The notes beneath the pieces are model-generated. The model did not search any database, was not told the origin of the DNA, and saw nothing but the letters and a program-made list of their open reading frames with translations. From Anaeromonas gelatinilytica (GTDB lineage: Bacteria; Bacillota; Clostridia; Tissierellales; SIT17): a stretch of DNA of 64,000 bases. Positions 36,439-46,800 of this stretch are shown here, piece by piece; within the stretch, counting starts at the first letter, position 1, and every line of letters begins with the position of its first letter. Both the position numbers and the translations under genes were made by a program. The stretch covers positions 1-64,000 of the forward strand of contig NZ_WSFU01000119.1 in NCBI RefSeq assembly GCF_016820635.1. Direction: 5' to 3'.

Positions 36439-37350
36439 TTAATTAGATATACTATTTACATCTAATTTTAATTGTTTAATCAATTCATCTTTAGATTTAA
36501 ATTTAATTATATCTCTAATATATTTTATAAAATTTATTTCTATATTTTCACTATATATTTCTTTATTAAAATTCAAAATGTACGTTTCAACAGATATATC
36601 TCTTTCACATTCAAAAGTTGGATTAATACTTATACTTGTTAAACTTTTATATTTATGTGAATTATATATTGTTTCAGTTTCATAAACACCTTTTTTAGGT
36701 AATATATAATTACTACTCAATTGAATATTAACAGTTGGAAATCCCATACTTCTACCTCTTTTTTTACCATGAATCACTTTACCTTCTAGAGAAAAATATC
36801 TATCTAAAAATTTACTAGCTCTTCGAACATTACCTTCAGAAATAAGCTTTCTAATGGTTGTACTACTTACGACATCACCTTTATATTTTACTGGTGATAC
36901 TATATCAACCTTAAATTCATATTTTATACCTAATTCTTCAAGTAATCTTGTAGTTCCTTTACCTTTATAACCAAATCTATAATTGAATCCTACTACAATT
37001 TTTTTAACATTTAAATTATCAATTAATATATTTTTTACAAATTTTTCAGGTGCTACTTTCATAAATTCAATACTAAAAGGAATCATAATTAGATAATCTA
37101 TTCCTAATTTTTGAAACATTTTAATTTTCTGGTCATTATTAATTAATAATTTAGGTTCATTTCTGTCAGAAATAATACTAGCGGGATGATTACTAAAAGT
37201 AAAAACTAAACTTTTTAAGCCTTTTTCTTTACTTTCTTTTATAACATCCTCTATTAATGCTTTATGCCCTCTATGAATACCATCAAAGCTACCTAAACAT
37301 ATTACAGTTTCATCTTCTATTTTATTATTAATATTTTCAATAATTCTCAT
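36439..37350 (-). CDS. ribF: Bifunctional riboflavin kinase/FAD synthetase
   Basis: Makes FMN and FAD. 303 residues: N-terminal nucleotidyltransferase with GSFDGIHRGHKALIEDV (about 19-35) and C-terminal flavokinase with GKVIHGKKRGRSMGFPTVNI. Follows truB by 12 nt; SD AAGGTGA. Typical member of the nusA-infB-rpsO region. Confidence 0.95.
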   Translation of the reverse strand: MRIIENINNKIEDETVICLGSFDGIHRGHKALIEDVIKESKEKGLKSLVFTFSNHPASIISDRNEPKLLINNDQKIKMFQKLGIDYLIMIPFSIEFMKVAPEKFVKNILIDNLNVKKIVVGFNYRFGYKGKGTTRLLEELGIKYEFKVDIVSPVKYKGDVVSSTTIRKLISEGNVRRASKFLDRYFSLEGKVIHGKKRGRSMGFPTVNIQLSSNYILPKKGVYETETIYNSHKYKSLTSISINPTFECERDISVETYILNFNKEIYSENIEINFIKYIRDIIKFKSKDELIKQLKLDVNSISN

Positions 37351-37362
37351 TAGACTTCACCT

Positions 37363-38253
37363 TCACACTAATACTTTATTCATTTTAAGTATAGTATCAT
37401 CATTATTTTCTACTATATTTCCTATTCCAATAAATACTTTATCACAATAAATCTTATATTCAACATTCATCTCAAAATCATCTACATTTAATCTTTTTGT
37501 ACTTATCTTTAATCCATTTGTTATATGTTTATAAAAATGTTTACTTATATTTATCTCCTGCATAAATTCTAAAGGATAATCTATAGGTAAAATAAAATTA
37601 AAATTATTTAATCTTGCTCTATCCTGTATTTGTTCTATTGTATATGCTGAATCTAATTTAAACATCCCTACTTCAAGTCTCTCTAGAAATGACATATGAC
37701 CATATGTTCCTAACTTTTCACCTATATCATTACATAAGGTTCTTACGTATGTCCCCTTAGAACATACTACATCAAATATTACCTTATTTTTATACATATT
37801 AATTATATTAATTTCTTCAATAAATATCTTCCTACATTCTCTTTCTATAACTTTTCCTTCTCTAGCCAATTCATATAATTTCTTACCATCTTTTTTAATC
37901 GCTGAAAACATTGGCGGAATTTGATTAATTTCTCCCTTAAAATTTTTTATTACTTTAATAATTTCTTCTTCATTAACAACTTTATCAGAAGTGTTAATAA
38001 TTTTTCCATATTTATCTTGTGTATCTGTAGCAGAACCTAATGTTAATTCTGCTCTATATTTCTTATTTCTATATTGTATATATTTAATAATTTTAGTTCC
38101 TTTACCAATACAAATCGGAAGAACTCCAACAGCATTTGGATCTAATGTACCTGTATGACCGACCTTTTTCATATTAAGAGTTTTTCTTATAAAATTAACA
38201 ATATCATGAGAAGACATTCCTGTAGGTTTTAATACATTTATTATACCATTCAT
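37363..38253 (-). CDS. truB: tRNA pseudouridine-55 synthase
   Basis: Forms pseudouridine 55 in the T-loop. 296 residues. The catalytic aspartate is in GHTGTLDPNAVGVLPICIG (D38); the N-terminus MNGIINVLKPTGMSSHDIV is characteristic. SD AAGGTGA, 4 nt after the nrnA stop, so co-translated. C-terminal region is TruB-C-like without a clear PUA extension. Confidence 0.96.
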   Translation of the reverse strand: MNGIINVLKPTGMSSHDIVNFIRKTLNMKKVGHTGTLDPNAVGVLPICIGKGTKIIKYIQYRNKKYRAELTLGSATDTQDKYGKIINTSDKVVNEEEIIKVIKNFKGEINQIPPMFSAIKKDGKKLYELAREGKVIERECRKIFIEEINIINMYKNKVIFDVVCSKGTYVRTLCNDIGEKLGTYGHMSFLERLEVGMFKLDSAYTIEQIQDRARLNNFNFILPIDYPLEFMQEINISKHFYKHITNGLKISTKRLNVDDFEMNVEYKIYCDKVFIGIGNIVENNDDTILKMNKVLV

Positions 38254-38257
38254 AAAA

Positions 38258-39235
38258 TCACCTTAATCGTTTGATTACTTCTTTTAATGTTTGTTCCTTA
38301 GCAAAATCAATATTTTCTTTAATAGTACATCCAGCTGCCCTAATATGTCCACCGCCATTAAATACTCCAGCAACCTCAGATACATCTAAATATTTTTTTG
38401 ATCTCAAACTAATTTTTACTTTGCTATTGTTGATTTCTTTTATAACACAAGCTACCTCTACAGATTCAATATCTCTTATGAATTCTACAATTCCATCAGT
38501 ATCTTGAGATGAAGCATTAATATTATTCATCATTTTTTCAGTAATAATAATAACTCCTATATTATTGTTACAATAAAACTCTAATCCTTTTAAACTTTCT
38601 ATAAAAATATTAGTTTTTTCAATAGACCTGTTTTGATATATTTCCTGTATAATTTGATTCTTATCTATATTAAACTCTAATAATTCTGCAACAACTCTAT
38701 GAGTTTCAGCCTTAGCATTATCATATTTAAAGCTTCCTGTATCAGTTGATATAGCAGTATATAAAGCTGTAGCTATATTTTTATCAATTTTTAAATTATT
38801 TTCTTTTATAATATTAAAGACTATTTCTCCTGTAGAACTAGAATCACTTTCTACTATATTAATATATCCAAAACCACTATTAGAAACATGATGATCTATA
38901 TTGATTATTTTTTTAAATTTATCAATATAATTATAAAATTCACCTATTCTAAATATGTCTCCACAATCTAAAGTTATTAATACAGAATCTTCTTCTATAT
39001 CCCCTATATTATCAATATCTATAAGAGTATCAACATTTTTTAAAAAATTAAATTTTGTAGGAATTGCATCTGATTTTAATAACACAATTTTATTCATATA
39101 TTTATATTGTAATGAAGTCCCTAATGCCAATAAAGAACCAATACTATCTCCATCCGGATTAATATGAGAAATTAGATAGATCTTCTTTGATCTATCTAAT
39201 TCTCTAATTATATTATTCATTATTTTTCTTTCCAT
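38258..39235 (-). CDS. nrnA: NrnA-type DHH/DHHA1 phosphoesterase
   Basis: Oligoribonuclease/pAp phosphatase (YtqI-like). 325 residues with DHH-family motifs [13 protein letters not shown] (about 22-34), [15 protein letters not shown] and C-terminal [10 protein letters not shown]. Family members degrade 2-5-mer RNA, pAp and c-di-AMP-derived pApA. It replaces ylxP-type genes between rbfA and truB, common in Clostridia. ATG at 39235 overlaps rbfA by 23 nt; an in-frame ATG at 39220 (five residues shorter) with GGAAAG upstream is equally possible. Confidence 0.92.
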   Translation of the reverse strand: MERKIMNNIIRELDRSKKIYLISHINPDGDSIGSLLALGTSLQYKYMNKIVLLKSDAIPTKFNFLKNVDTLIDIDNIGDIEEDSVLITLDCGDIFRIGEFYNYIDKFKKIINIDHHVSNSGFGYINIVESDSSSTGEIVFNIIKENNLKIDKNIATALYTAISTDTGSFKYDNAKAETHRVVAELLEFNIDKNQIIQEIYQNRSIEKTNIFIESLKGLEFYCNNNIGVIIITEKMMNNINASSQDTDGIVEFIRDIESVEVACVIKEINNSKVKISLRSKKYLDVSEVAGVFNGGGHIRAAGCTIKENIDFAKEQTLKEVIKRLR

Positions 39236-39578
39236 TTTCTTTGATACTATCTATTAATTTTGATATATATATACCATTTTCAATAGATTTGTCTAAATTA
39301 AATTTGGGCTCCGGTATATATCTCAATTTTATTCTTTTACCTATTTCTCTTCTTATAAATCCAGATGCACTTTGCAAAGCCTCTATAGTAGATTCCCTTT
39401 CTTTTTCATTGCCTAATACAGATATATATATATTAGCGTAACGAAGGTCATTAGTTACTTCTACCTCTGTAATAGTTGTCATACTAGACATTCTTGGATC
39501 TTTAATCTCTTTAATGATTAATTCACTTACAATCTTTTTAATTTCTTCAGATATTCTTGATATTCTTTTTGAACCCAT
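39213..39578 (-). CDS. rbfA: Ribosome-binding factor A
   Basis: 30S maturation factor of 121 residues: [26 protein letters not shown] at the N-terminus (shown in part) with the KH-like motif [18 protein letters not shown]. Complete. SD AAGGTGA; follows infB by 20 nt. Confidence 0.95.
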   Translation of the reverse strand: MGSKRISRISEEIKKIVSELIIKEIKDPRMSSMTTITEVEVTNDLRYANIYISVLGNEKERESTIEALQSASGFIRREIGKRIKLRYIPEPKFNLDKSIENGIYISKLIDSIKENGKKNNE

Positions 39579-39598
39579 CTAGTTCACCTTCCTCAATA

Positions 39599-41581
39599 TT
39601 ACTTCTTGATTTCTTCCATAATATAGGATTCTATTATATCTCCTTCTTTAATATCATTATAATTTTCGATTCCTACACCACCCTCATATCCAGAAACTAT
39701 TTCTTTAACATCATCTTTAAATCTTTTTAAAGATGAAATATCACCTTCGTGAATTACAATATTATCTCTTAATAATCTAACATTAGAATTTCTTGTTACT
39801 TTACCATCTAATATATATACACCAGCAATTGTTCCTATATTTGGCACTTTAAACGTAGCTCTAACTTCAGCTCTTCCTTGCACAACTTCTTTATATTCTG
39901 GTTCTAGCATACCTTTAATAGCATCTTCAATATCTTCTATTGCTTTATATATAACTCTATAAGTTCTAATATCAACAGATTCCCTTTCAGCTAAATTAGT
40001 TGCAGATGCAGTAGGTCTTACATTAAAACCTATTACAATAGCATTAGATGCAGTAGCCAACATAACATCACTCTCTGTTATAGCACCTACTCCTCCATGA
40101 ATTGGATTAACTTTTACTTCCTCATTACTTAATTTAATCAGAGCTTCTTTTACAGCCTCAATTGATCCTTGTACATCGGCTTTAATTATTATATTAAGAT
40201 CTTTAACTTCTCCGATTTTTATTTGATCAAACAATTCATCAAGGGAAATATTTTGTTTCGATTTAATCTGCTCTCTCTTAATCTTATCTTTTCTATCATC
40301 TGCAATTTCGCGAGCCTTTTTATCATTTTTCGCTGCATATAATTTATCACCAGCTTGCGGAACTTCAGATAAACCTAATATTTCTACTGCAGTAGATGGA
40401 CCAGCTTTTTTAACTCTCCTACCTTGACTATCTATCATTGCTCTTACTCTACCACTAGCTGTTCCAGCAATTATTGAATCACCTATTTTTAAAGTTCCTT
40501 TTTGAACCAATACAGTAGCTACAGGACCCCTACCTTTATCTAATTCCGCTTCTATTATAGTACCTACAGCCTTACGATTAGGATTAGCTTTTAATTCACT
40601 CATTTCAGCAACCAATGTTATCATTTCTAAAAGTTCATCTAGTCCTTTTTTATTTATAGCAGACACTGGTACTGTGATAACATCTCCACCCCAATCTTCA
40701 GAAACAAGACCATATTCAGTTAACTCCTGCTTAACCCTATCAGGATTTGCTTCTAACTTATCCATTTTGTTAATAGCCACTATTATAGGTACATTAGCCG
40801 CTTTAGCATGATTAATAGCTTCTATAGTTTGTGGCATTACTCCATCATCTGCAGCAACTACTAAAATTGCTATATCAGTTACTTGTGTACCTCGAGCTCT
40901 CATCGCAGTAAAAGCTTCATGACCAGGTGTATCTAAAAATACAATTTTATTACCATTTATCTTTACTGTTGAAGCACCTATATGTTGAGTAATTCCTCCT
41001 GCTTCTCCTTCAGTTACATGACTTTCCCTTATTGCATCTAATAAAGATGTTTTACCATGATCAACATGACCCATTACTGTAACTACAGGTGGCCTTAATA
41101 CAAGATTTTCTTCATCATCTTCATAATCCAATTCTTCGCTATCCTCATCTAGAGATTTTATCTCTTCTACACCATAACCATATTCATCAGCAATTAACTC
41201 AATAGTGTCATAATCTAATTCTTGATTTATATTTGCCATAATACCTAGAGTTATTAATTTGCTTATCAATTCATTATTATTTATAGATAATTTTTCTGCT
41301 AAATCTTTAACAGTGATTGTATTTTCTATTTTTATAATTTTTTCATTTTTTTCCTCTATTATATCTTCACCCTCTATATTTTCATTTTCTACATTTCCAT
41401 TTTTATTTATATCACTATTTGATTTATTTGATAATAATTCCTTTAAAATATTTGACTCATCATCATCAACCGTACTCATATGGCTAGATACTTCTATATC
41501 TAAATCTTTCATTTTATTCATTAATTCTTTACTAGTAATATTTAATTCTTTTGCTAACTGATAGACTCTTTTCTTTGTCAT
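39599..41581 (-). CDS. infB: Translation initiation factor IF-2
   Basis: GTPase that brings fMet-tRNA to the 30S subunit. 660 residues, on the short side because the N-terminal variable region (residues 1-160, acidic, two IF2-N modules: [19 protein letters not shown] and [20 protein letters not shown]) is compact. G1 [13 protein letters not shown] starts near residue 168; NKMD and downstream domains II-IV are complete. Start context is GGGGGTG. Between ylxQ and rbfA as in Bacillus. Confidence 0.97.
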   Translation of the reverse strand: MTKKRVYQLAKELNITSKELMNKMKDLDIEVSSHMSTVDDDESNILKELLSNKSNSDINKNGNVENENIEGEDIIEEKNEKIIKIENTITVKDLAEKLSINNNELISKLITLGIMANINQELDYDTIELIADEYGYGVEEIKSLDEDSEELDYEDDEENLVLRPPVVTVMGHVDHGKTSLLDAIRESHVTEGEAGGITQHIGASTVKINGNKIVFLDTPGHEAFTAMRARGTQVTDIAILVVAADDGVMPQTIEAINHAKAANVPIIVAINKMDKLEANPDRVKQELTEYGLVSEDWGGDVITVPVSAINKKGLDELLEMITLVAEMSELKANPNRKAVGTIIEAELDKGRGPVATVLVQKGTLKIGDSIIAGTASGRVRAMIDSQGRRVKKAGPSTAVEILGLSEVPQAGDKLYAAKNDKKAREIADDRKDKIKREQIKSKQNISLDELFDQIKIGEVKDLNIIIKADVQGSIEAVKEALIKLSNEEVKVNPIHGGVGAITESDVMLATASNAIVIGFNVRPTASATNLAERESVDIRTYRVIYKAIEDIEDAIKGMLEPEYKEVVQGRAEVRATFKVPNIGTIAGVYILDGKVTRNSNVRLLRDNIVIHEGDISSLKRFKDDVKEIVSGYEGGVGIENYNDIKEGDIIESYIMEEIKK

Positions 41582-41603
41582 ATCACATTCACCCCCTATA
41601 AAA

Positions 41604-41915
41604 TTAGGTGATACATTTAATCTTTATTTTTAATGTATCAGAGAATTTCTTATCACATACAGCTATAATTGATATATAGTGTCTTCCCAAGGCTTTACCC
41701 AAAGTTTCTTTATTTCCATAAACAAGAAATTCTATATTATTCGTTTTTGCCAACTTATTAAATTTTTTCTTAGTATTATCTGAAGCATCTTCAGCTAATA
41801 TTATTAAATTACATTTTTTTGATTTTATAGATTCTTCTGTTTTATATTCACCAGCTTTAACAATATTTGCTTTCTTACCAATACCCAAAAAAGAAATCAA
41901 ATCATTCATTTTCAT
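41604..41915 (-). CDS. ylxQ: YlxQ, L7Ae-family RNA-binding protein
   Basis: 103-residue L7Ae/L30e-fold protein ([24 protein letters not shown]-like [16 protein letters not shown]). K-turn RNA binding is expected by family. It overlaps rnpM by 14 nt and precedes infB, the conserved order. SD AGAGGAG. Confidence 0.9.
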   Translation of the reverse strand: MKMNDLISFLGIGKKANIVKAGEYKTEESIKSKKCNLIILAEDASDNTKKKFNKLAKTNNIEFLVYGNKETLGKALGRHYISIIAVCDKKFSDTLKIKIKCIT

Positions 41916-42171
41916 ATAACTCCTCTTTTAATGTATCATATATATCATCTGAAACATTAGCTTTAAAAGTTTTGTTTAAAGCTTTAGTTTTAAATAATTT
42001 ATTTATGCATTCATCAGTATTACAAATATATGCACCTCTACCGTTTGCTTTCCCGCTTCTATCTATAAAAATTCTATTTTCTTTATTTTTTACAATTCGT
42101 ATTAAATTTTTTTTTTCTTTTCTCTCATTGCAAACAATACATTTTCTAAGAGGAATTTTTTTAGTTTTCAT
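41902..42171 (-). CDS. rnpM: RNase P modulator RnpM (YlxR)
   Basis: 89-residue YlxR/DUF448 protein with RKCIVCNERKEKKNLIRIV and the GRSGKANGRGAYIC-like segment DRSGKANGRGAYICN. YlxR has been described as an RNase P-binding modulator (RnpM). SD AGAGGTGA; 10 nt after nusA. Complete. Confidence 0.92.
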   Translation of the reverse strand: MKTKKIPLRKCIVCNERKEKKNLIRIVKNKENRIFIDRSGKANGRGAYICNTDECINKLFKTKALNKTFKANVSDDIYDTLKEELYENE

Positions 42172-42181
42172 ACTATCACCT

Positions 42182-43246
42182 CTAACAATCTAAATTTTCA
42201 TAATTATCTTCTTGATTTTGACTTTCACTTTTAATATCTATTTTCCAACTTGTTAATTTTGCAGCTAATCTTGCATTCTGTCCTTCTTTTCCTATTGCTA
42301 AAGAAAGTTGATAATCAGGAACAATTACAGTAGCATTCTTCTCTTCTTCATTTACATCTACTTTTAAAACCTTAGCTGGACTTAAACTATTCGCTATAAA
42401 TTCACCAGGGTCATTACTCCAATTAATTATATCTATCTTTTCTCCATTTAATTCATCTACAATTACCTTTACGCGACTTCCATTTTGTCCTACACATGCA
42501 CCTACTGGATCAACATTTTCATCATTTGAATGTACTGCTATTTTTGTTCTAGAACCAGCTTCTCTAGATATACTATATATATCTACGATTCCTTCTTGAA
42601 TTTCTGGTACTTCCAATTCAAAAAGTCTTTTTACTAATCCAGGATGGCTTCTAGATAATAATATTTGAGGTCCTTTTGTAGTTTTCTTTACTTCAATAAT
42701 ATATGTTTTAATTCTACTATTATGATTATATGTTTCACCTTTTATTTGTTCAGAAGGTAATAATACACCTTCCGCTTTACCTAAATCCACTAAAACATTA
42801 TTGTTTAATTTCTGAATTACACCTGTTACTATCTCATTTTCTCTATTAATAAATTCATCAAATATTATATCTCTTTCTGCTTCTCTTATGCGTTGTACAA
42901 CTACTTGTTTAGCAGTTTGAGCTGCAATTCTCCCAAAATTTTTAGGTGTAACTTCAATTTTTATAATATCTCCCACTTCATATTTAATATCTATTTCTTT
43001 AGCATCTTCCAAAGAAATTTGTAACAAATTATCTTCTACATCATTAACAACTTCCTTTTGAGCATATACATTAACATCGCCAGTATTATTGTCTACTAAA
43101 ACTTCTACATTTTGTGAAGAACCAAAATTTCTCTTATAGGCTGAAATTAATGCTGCTTCTATTGTCTCAATTAATATATCTTTAGAAACCCCTTTATTTT
43201 TTTCTATTTCTTCTAACGCCTGAATAAAATCGGCTTTCATCCCCAT
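42182..43246 (-). CDS. nusA: Transcription termination/antitermination factor NusA
   Basis: 354 residues: N-terminal RNAP-binding domain, S1 domain (GVIQKLNNNVLVDLGKAEGV) and two KH domains (DPVGACVGQNGSRVKVIVDE; LAIGKEGQNARLAAKLTSW). The acidic C-terminal repeats of E. coli NusA are absent, as usual in Firmicutes. ATG at 43246 has AGGAGG 4 nt away; the in-frame ATG two codons later is also possible. Follows rimP. Confidence 0.97.
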   Translation of the reverse strand: MGMKADFIQALEEIEKNKGVSKDILIETIEAALISAYKRNFGSSQNVEVLVDNNTGDVNVYAQKEVVNDVEDNLLQISLEDAKEIDIKYEVGDIIKIEVTPKNFGRIAAQTAKQVVVQRIREAERDIIFDEFINRENEIVTGVIQKLNNNVLVDLGKAEGVLLPSEQIKGETYNHNSRIKTYIIEVKKTTKGPQILLSRSHPGLVKRLFELEVPEIQEGIVDIYSISREAGSRTKIAVHSNDENVDPVGACVGQNGSRVKVIVDELNGEKIDIINWSNDPGEFIANSLSPAKVLKVDVNEEEKNATVIVPDYQLSLAIGKEGQNARLAAKLTSWKIDIKSESQNQEDNYENLDC

Positions 43247-43256
43247 TTGACCTCCT

Positions 43257-43718
43257 TTAAAATTTTATAGCAAGATTTATTTTTGCTATATCACTTCTAT
43301 TCAATTTAATAATTTCATCTTCAATATTTAAACTAATACTATTTTCATCAAAATCATTTAATTCACCTATAAATTTTTTTGAATTATTAACTGGTTTATA
43401 TAAACTAACTTCAACATCTTTTTTTAAAGCCCTCTTAAAATCTTTATCTTTTTTCAAAGGTCTATCAATACCTGGTGATGATACTTCTAAGAAATAATTT
43501 CCTTCTATAGGATCTATTTTATCAATTTTTTGACTTGCAATTTGACTAAAATCCTGACAATCATCTATTGTTACACCACCTATTTTATCTATAAATACTC
43601 TTAAGTACATATATGGACCTTCTTTAACATATTCTATATCAACTAAATCAAATTCCATATCTTTAGCTACTGGTTCTAGTAAATTAAATACTAATTGTTC
43701 AATTTCTTTTTTTGTCAT
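43257..43718 (-). CDS. rimP: Ribosome maturation factor RimP
   Basis: 30S assembly factor, about 153 residues: EFDLVDIEYVKEGPYMYLRVFID and YFLEVSSPGIDRPLKKDKDF (each shown as a family motif). ATG at 43718 is preferred because GGAGGTG lies 7 nt upstream; an ATG at 43724 is almost on the SD. First gene of the rimP-nusA-rnpM-ylxQ-infB-rbfA-nrnA-truB-ribF run, beginning after the polC terminator. A weak promoter (TTGTAT-19-TAAAAT near 43745-43775) may serve it. Confidence 0.95.
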   Translation of the reverse strand: MTKKEIEQLVFNLLEPVAKDMEFDLVDIEYVKEGPYMYLRVFIDKIGGVTIDDCQDFSQIASQKIDKIDPIEGNYFLEVSSPGIDRPLKKDKDFKRALKKDVEVSLYKPVNNSKKFIGELNDFDENSISLNIEDEIIKLNRSDIAKINLAIKF

Positions 43719-43791
43719 ATGCATTCACCTCCAAAATTCCTTACTAATATTTTATCTAAAATTACAATTATTAATACAATAAACTAAAATT

Positions 43792-43817
43792 AAAGAGTGG
43801 GTCTCCACCCACTCTTT
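43792..43817 (-). terminator. polC terminator
   Basis: AAAGAGTGGGT and ACCCACTCTTT around a 4-nt loop, about 50 nt past polC, followed by TTAATTTTAG on the minus strand. Confidence 0.8.
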
Positions 43818-43866
43818 CTAAAACAGATTTATATTAATTTAAATATATCACATAAATTAATATAAA

Positions 43867-46800
43867 TCAAATACTAAATAAATCTAATTGATTACTCTCA
43901 GACATTCCATCTAAACATCCATGAATTCTTAATGCTTCTATTACAGTTTTAGAAATCTTACTTCTTTTAATAATATCTTCTACAGATAAAAATTTCCCAT
44001 TTTTTCTAGATTCAACTATGCTCTTAGCAGCATTTTCTCCAACTCCTTGCAATGATTTTAAAGGAGGTAATATCCCATCTTCCTTTATAATAAAGACATC
44101 ACTGTCAGATTGATAAAGATCAACTCTATTGAAATTATATCCTCTTGCATACATTTCCAAAGCAACTTCTAATACTGTAAGTAAATTTTTTTCCTTAGCA
44201 GTTTTATTATTACCTAAATTTTCTAACTCCTGAATTTTATTTTTTATAGTCTCTTTCCCTTTAGTAATTAATTCTGCATCAAAATCATTTGCTTTCATAG
44301 TAAAATATGTAGCATAAAAAGCTTCAGAATAATGAACTTTAAAATATGCTATTCTAAAAGACATCATAACATAAGCAACAGCATGAGCTTTAGGAAACAT
44401 ATATTTAATTTTTTTACAAGATTCAATATACCATTCTGGAATATCATTATCTCTCATATATTCTTCTTCTTCTTCCGTCAAGCCTTTGCCTTTTCTAACT
44501 TTTTCCATTATCTTAAATGATCTTTTTTTATCTAATCCATTATATATCAAATACATCATAATATCATCTCTAGTACAAATAACCTCTTTTAAAGTTGTTA
44601 TACCGTTGATTACTAAATCTTGAGCATTATTTAACCAAACATCTGTACCATGAGAAAGACCACTTATACGAACCAATTCTGCAAAAGTAGTAGGTTGGGT
44701 ATCTAATAACATCTGAATTACAAATCTTGTACCAAATTCTGGAATTCCAAAAGATCCAGTTTTACAATTTATATCTTCTGGCTTAATATTTAATGATTCG
44801 GTTGATGTAAATATTTTCATAGTATAAGGGTCATCTAAAGGAATTTTTTGTGCATCTACTCCAGTTAAATCTTCAAGCATTCTTATAATTGTAGGAGTAT
44901 CATGTCCTAGAATATCTAATTTAAGAATTCTACCACTTATAGAATGATAATCAAAATGGGTTGTTATTACTCCTGTATCTGAATTGTTTGCTGGATATTG
45001 AATTGGAGTAAAATCATAAATTTCTTTATCTTGAGGTACAACCATAACTCCTCCAGGATGTTGACCAGATGTTCTTTTTATTCCAGTACATCCTTTAATC
45101 AATCTATTAGTTTCTGCTCTATTTAACATTAATTCTCTTTCTTCATAATATTTTCTTATAAACCCATATGCGGTCTTATCTGCTATAGTACCTATAGTTC
45201 CAGCTCTATATACATGTCCTTTACCAAATAATTCTTCTGTATGAGCCATAGCAACCGTTTGTTCTTCACTTGCAAAATTTAAATCTATATCAGGTTCTTT
45301 ATCTCCTTCGAATCCTAAAAATACTTCAAAAGGAATATCAAAACCATCTTTCTTATAATTTGTACCACACTTAGGACATATTTTATCTTCCATATCTACT
45401 CCTGAACCAACAGAACCATCCATAATAAATTCACTATTTTTACATTTTGGACATACATAATGAGGTGGCAATGGATTTACTTCAGTAATATCACTCATTG
45501 TGGCCACAAAAGAAGAACCTACAGATCCTCTTGAACCTACTAGATAATTATCTTCAAGAGATTTTTTAACAAGTTTATGTGAAATAATATAAAGTACAGC
45601 ATATCCATTACTAATAATAGAGTTTAATTCTTTATCTAACCTTTCTTTTACAACTTCAGGTATTGGTTTACCATAAATACTTTCAGCTTTTTTATAAGTC
45701 ATTTCCTTTAAATCTTTATCAGAACCTTCAATTACCGGAGGAAAAGTACCATCAGGTATAGGTAATATATCATCAAACATATCAGTAATTAAATTTGTAT
45801 TTTTTATAACAATTTCTTCTGAAACTTCTTTTCCTAAATATGAAAATTCTTCTAACATTTCATTTGTAGTTTTAAAATATAATGGAGCTTGATTATCAGC
45901 ATCTGAAAAGCCCTTACCAGACATTAATATTCTTCTATATATTTCATCTTGTGGATCTAAAAAATGAGCATCTCCAGTAGCAACAACAATTTTATTATAT
46001 TTCTTGCCAAGTTGATATATTCTTCTATTAATATTTTTTAATTCTTCTATATCCTTTACCATTCCATTTTCAATTAAAAAATTATTATTACCTAAAGGTT
46101 GTACTTCTAAGTAATCATAAAAACTTATAATCTCTCTAATTTCTTTACTAGATTTGTTTCTTATAATAGCTCTATATAATTCTCCTGCTTCACACGCAGT
46201 TCCAATAATTAATCCTTCCCTATATTTATTAAGAAGGGATTTTGGTATTCTTGGTTTCCTGTAAAAATAATTAATATGGCTTTCCGATACAATTTTATAT
46301 AGATTTTTTAATCCCTTATAATCTTTTGCGTATATTATAATATGATATGAATCTTGAGATTTATAATTTATATTACCACTAAAAAAAGTATTTATATCTT
46401 CTAATTTCATCACATCTTTTTCTTTTAGTTCTGAAATCATCTTTAATAATATCTCTGCAGTTGCCTTTGAATCATCTACTGCTCTATGATGATTTTCTAA
46501 ACTTATATTTAAGTATTTAGCTATTCTATTTAATTTATGACTTTTTAAATTTGGATATAATTCTCTAGCAAATTGAAGAGTATCTAATACAGGATTAGAT
46601 AAAGTTATTCCTATATCTTTAAAATTTTTAGATATAAAACCCATATCAAAAGAAGCATTATGAGCTACCAATACTCCTTCACCTATAAATTCTTTGAACT
46701 CTGGCAAAATATTATCTATTGTTGGTTTGTCTTTAACCATTTCATCAGTTATTCCTGTGAGTTCAATCACTTTTTGAGGAATCTTTTTTTCTGGATTAAC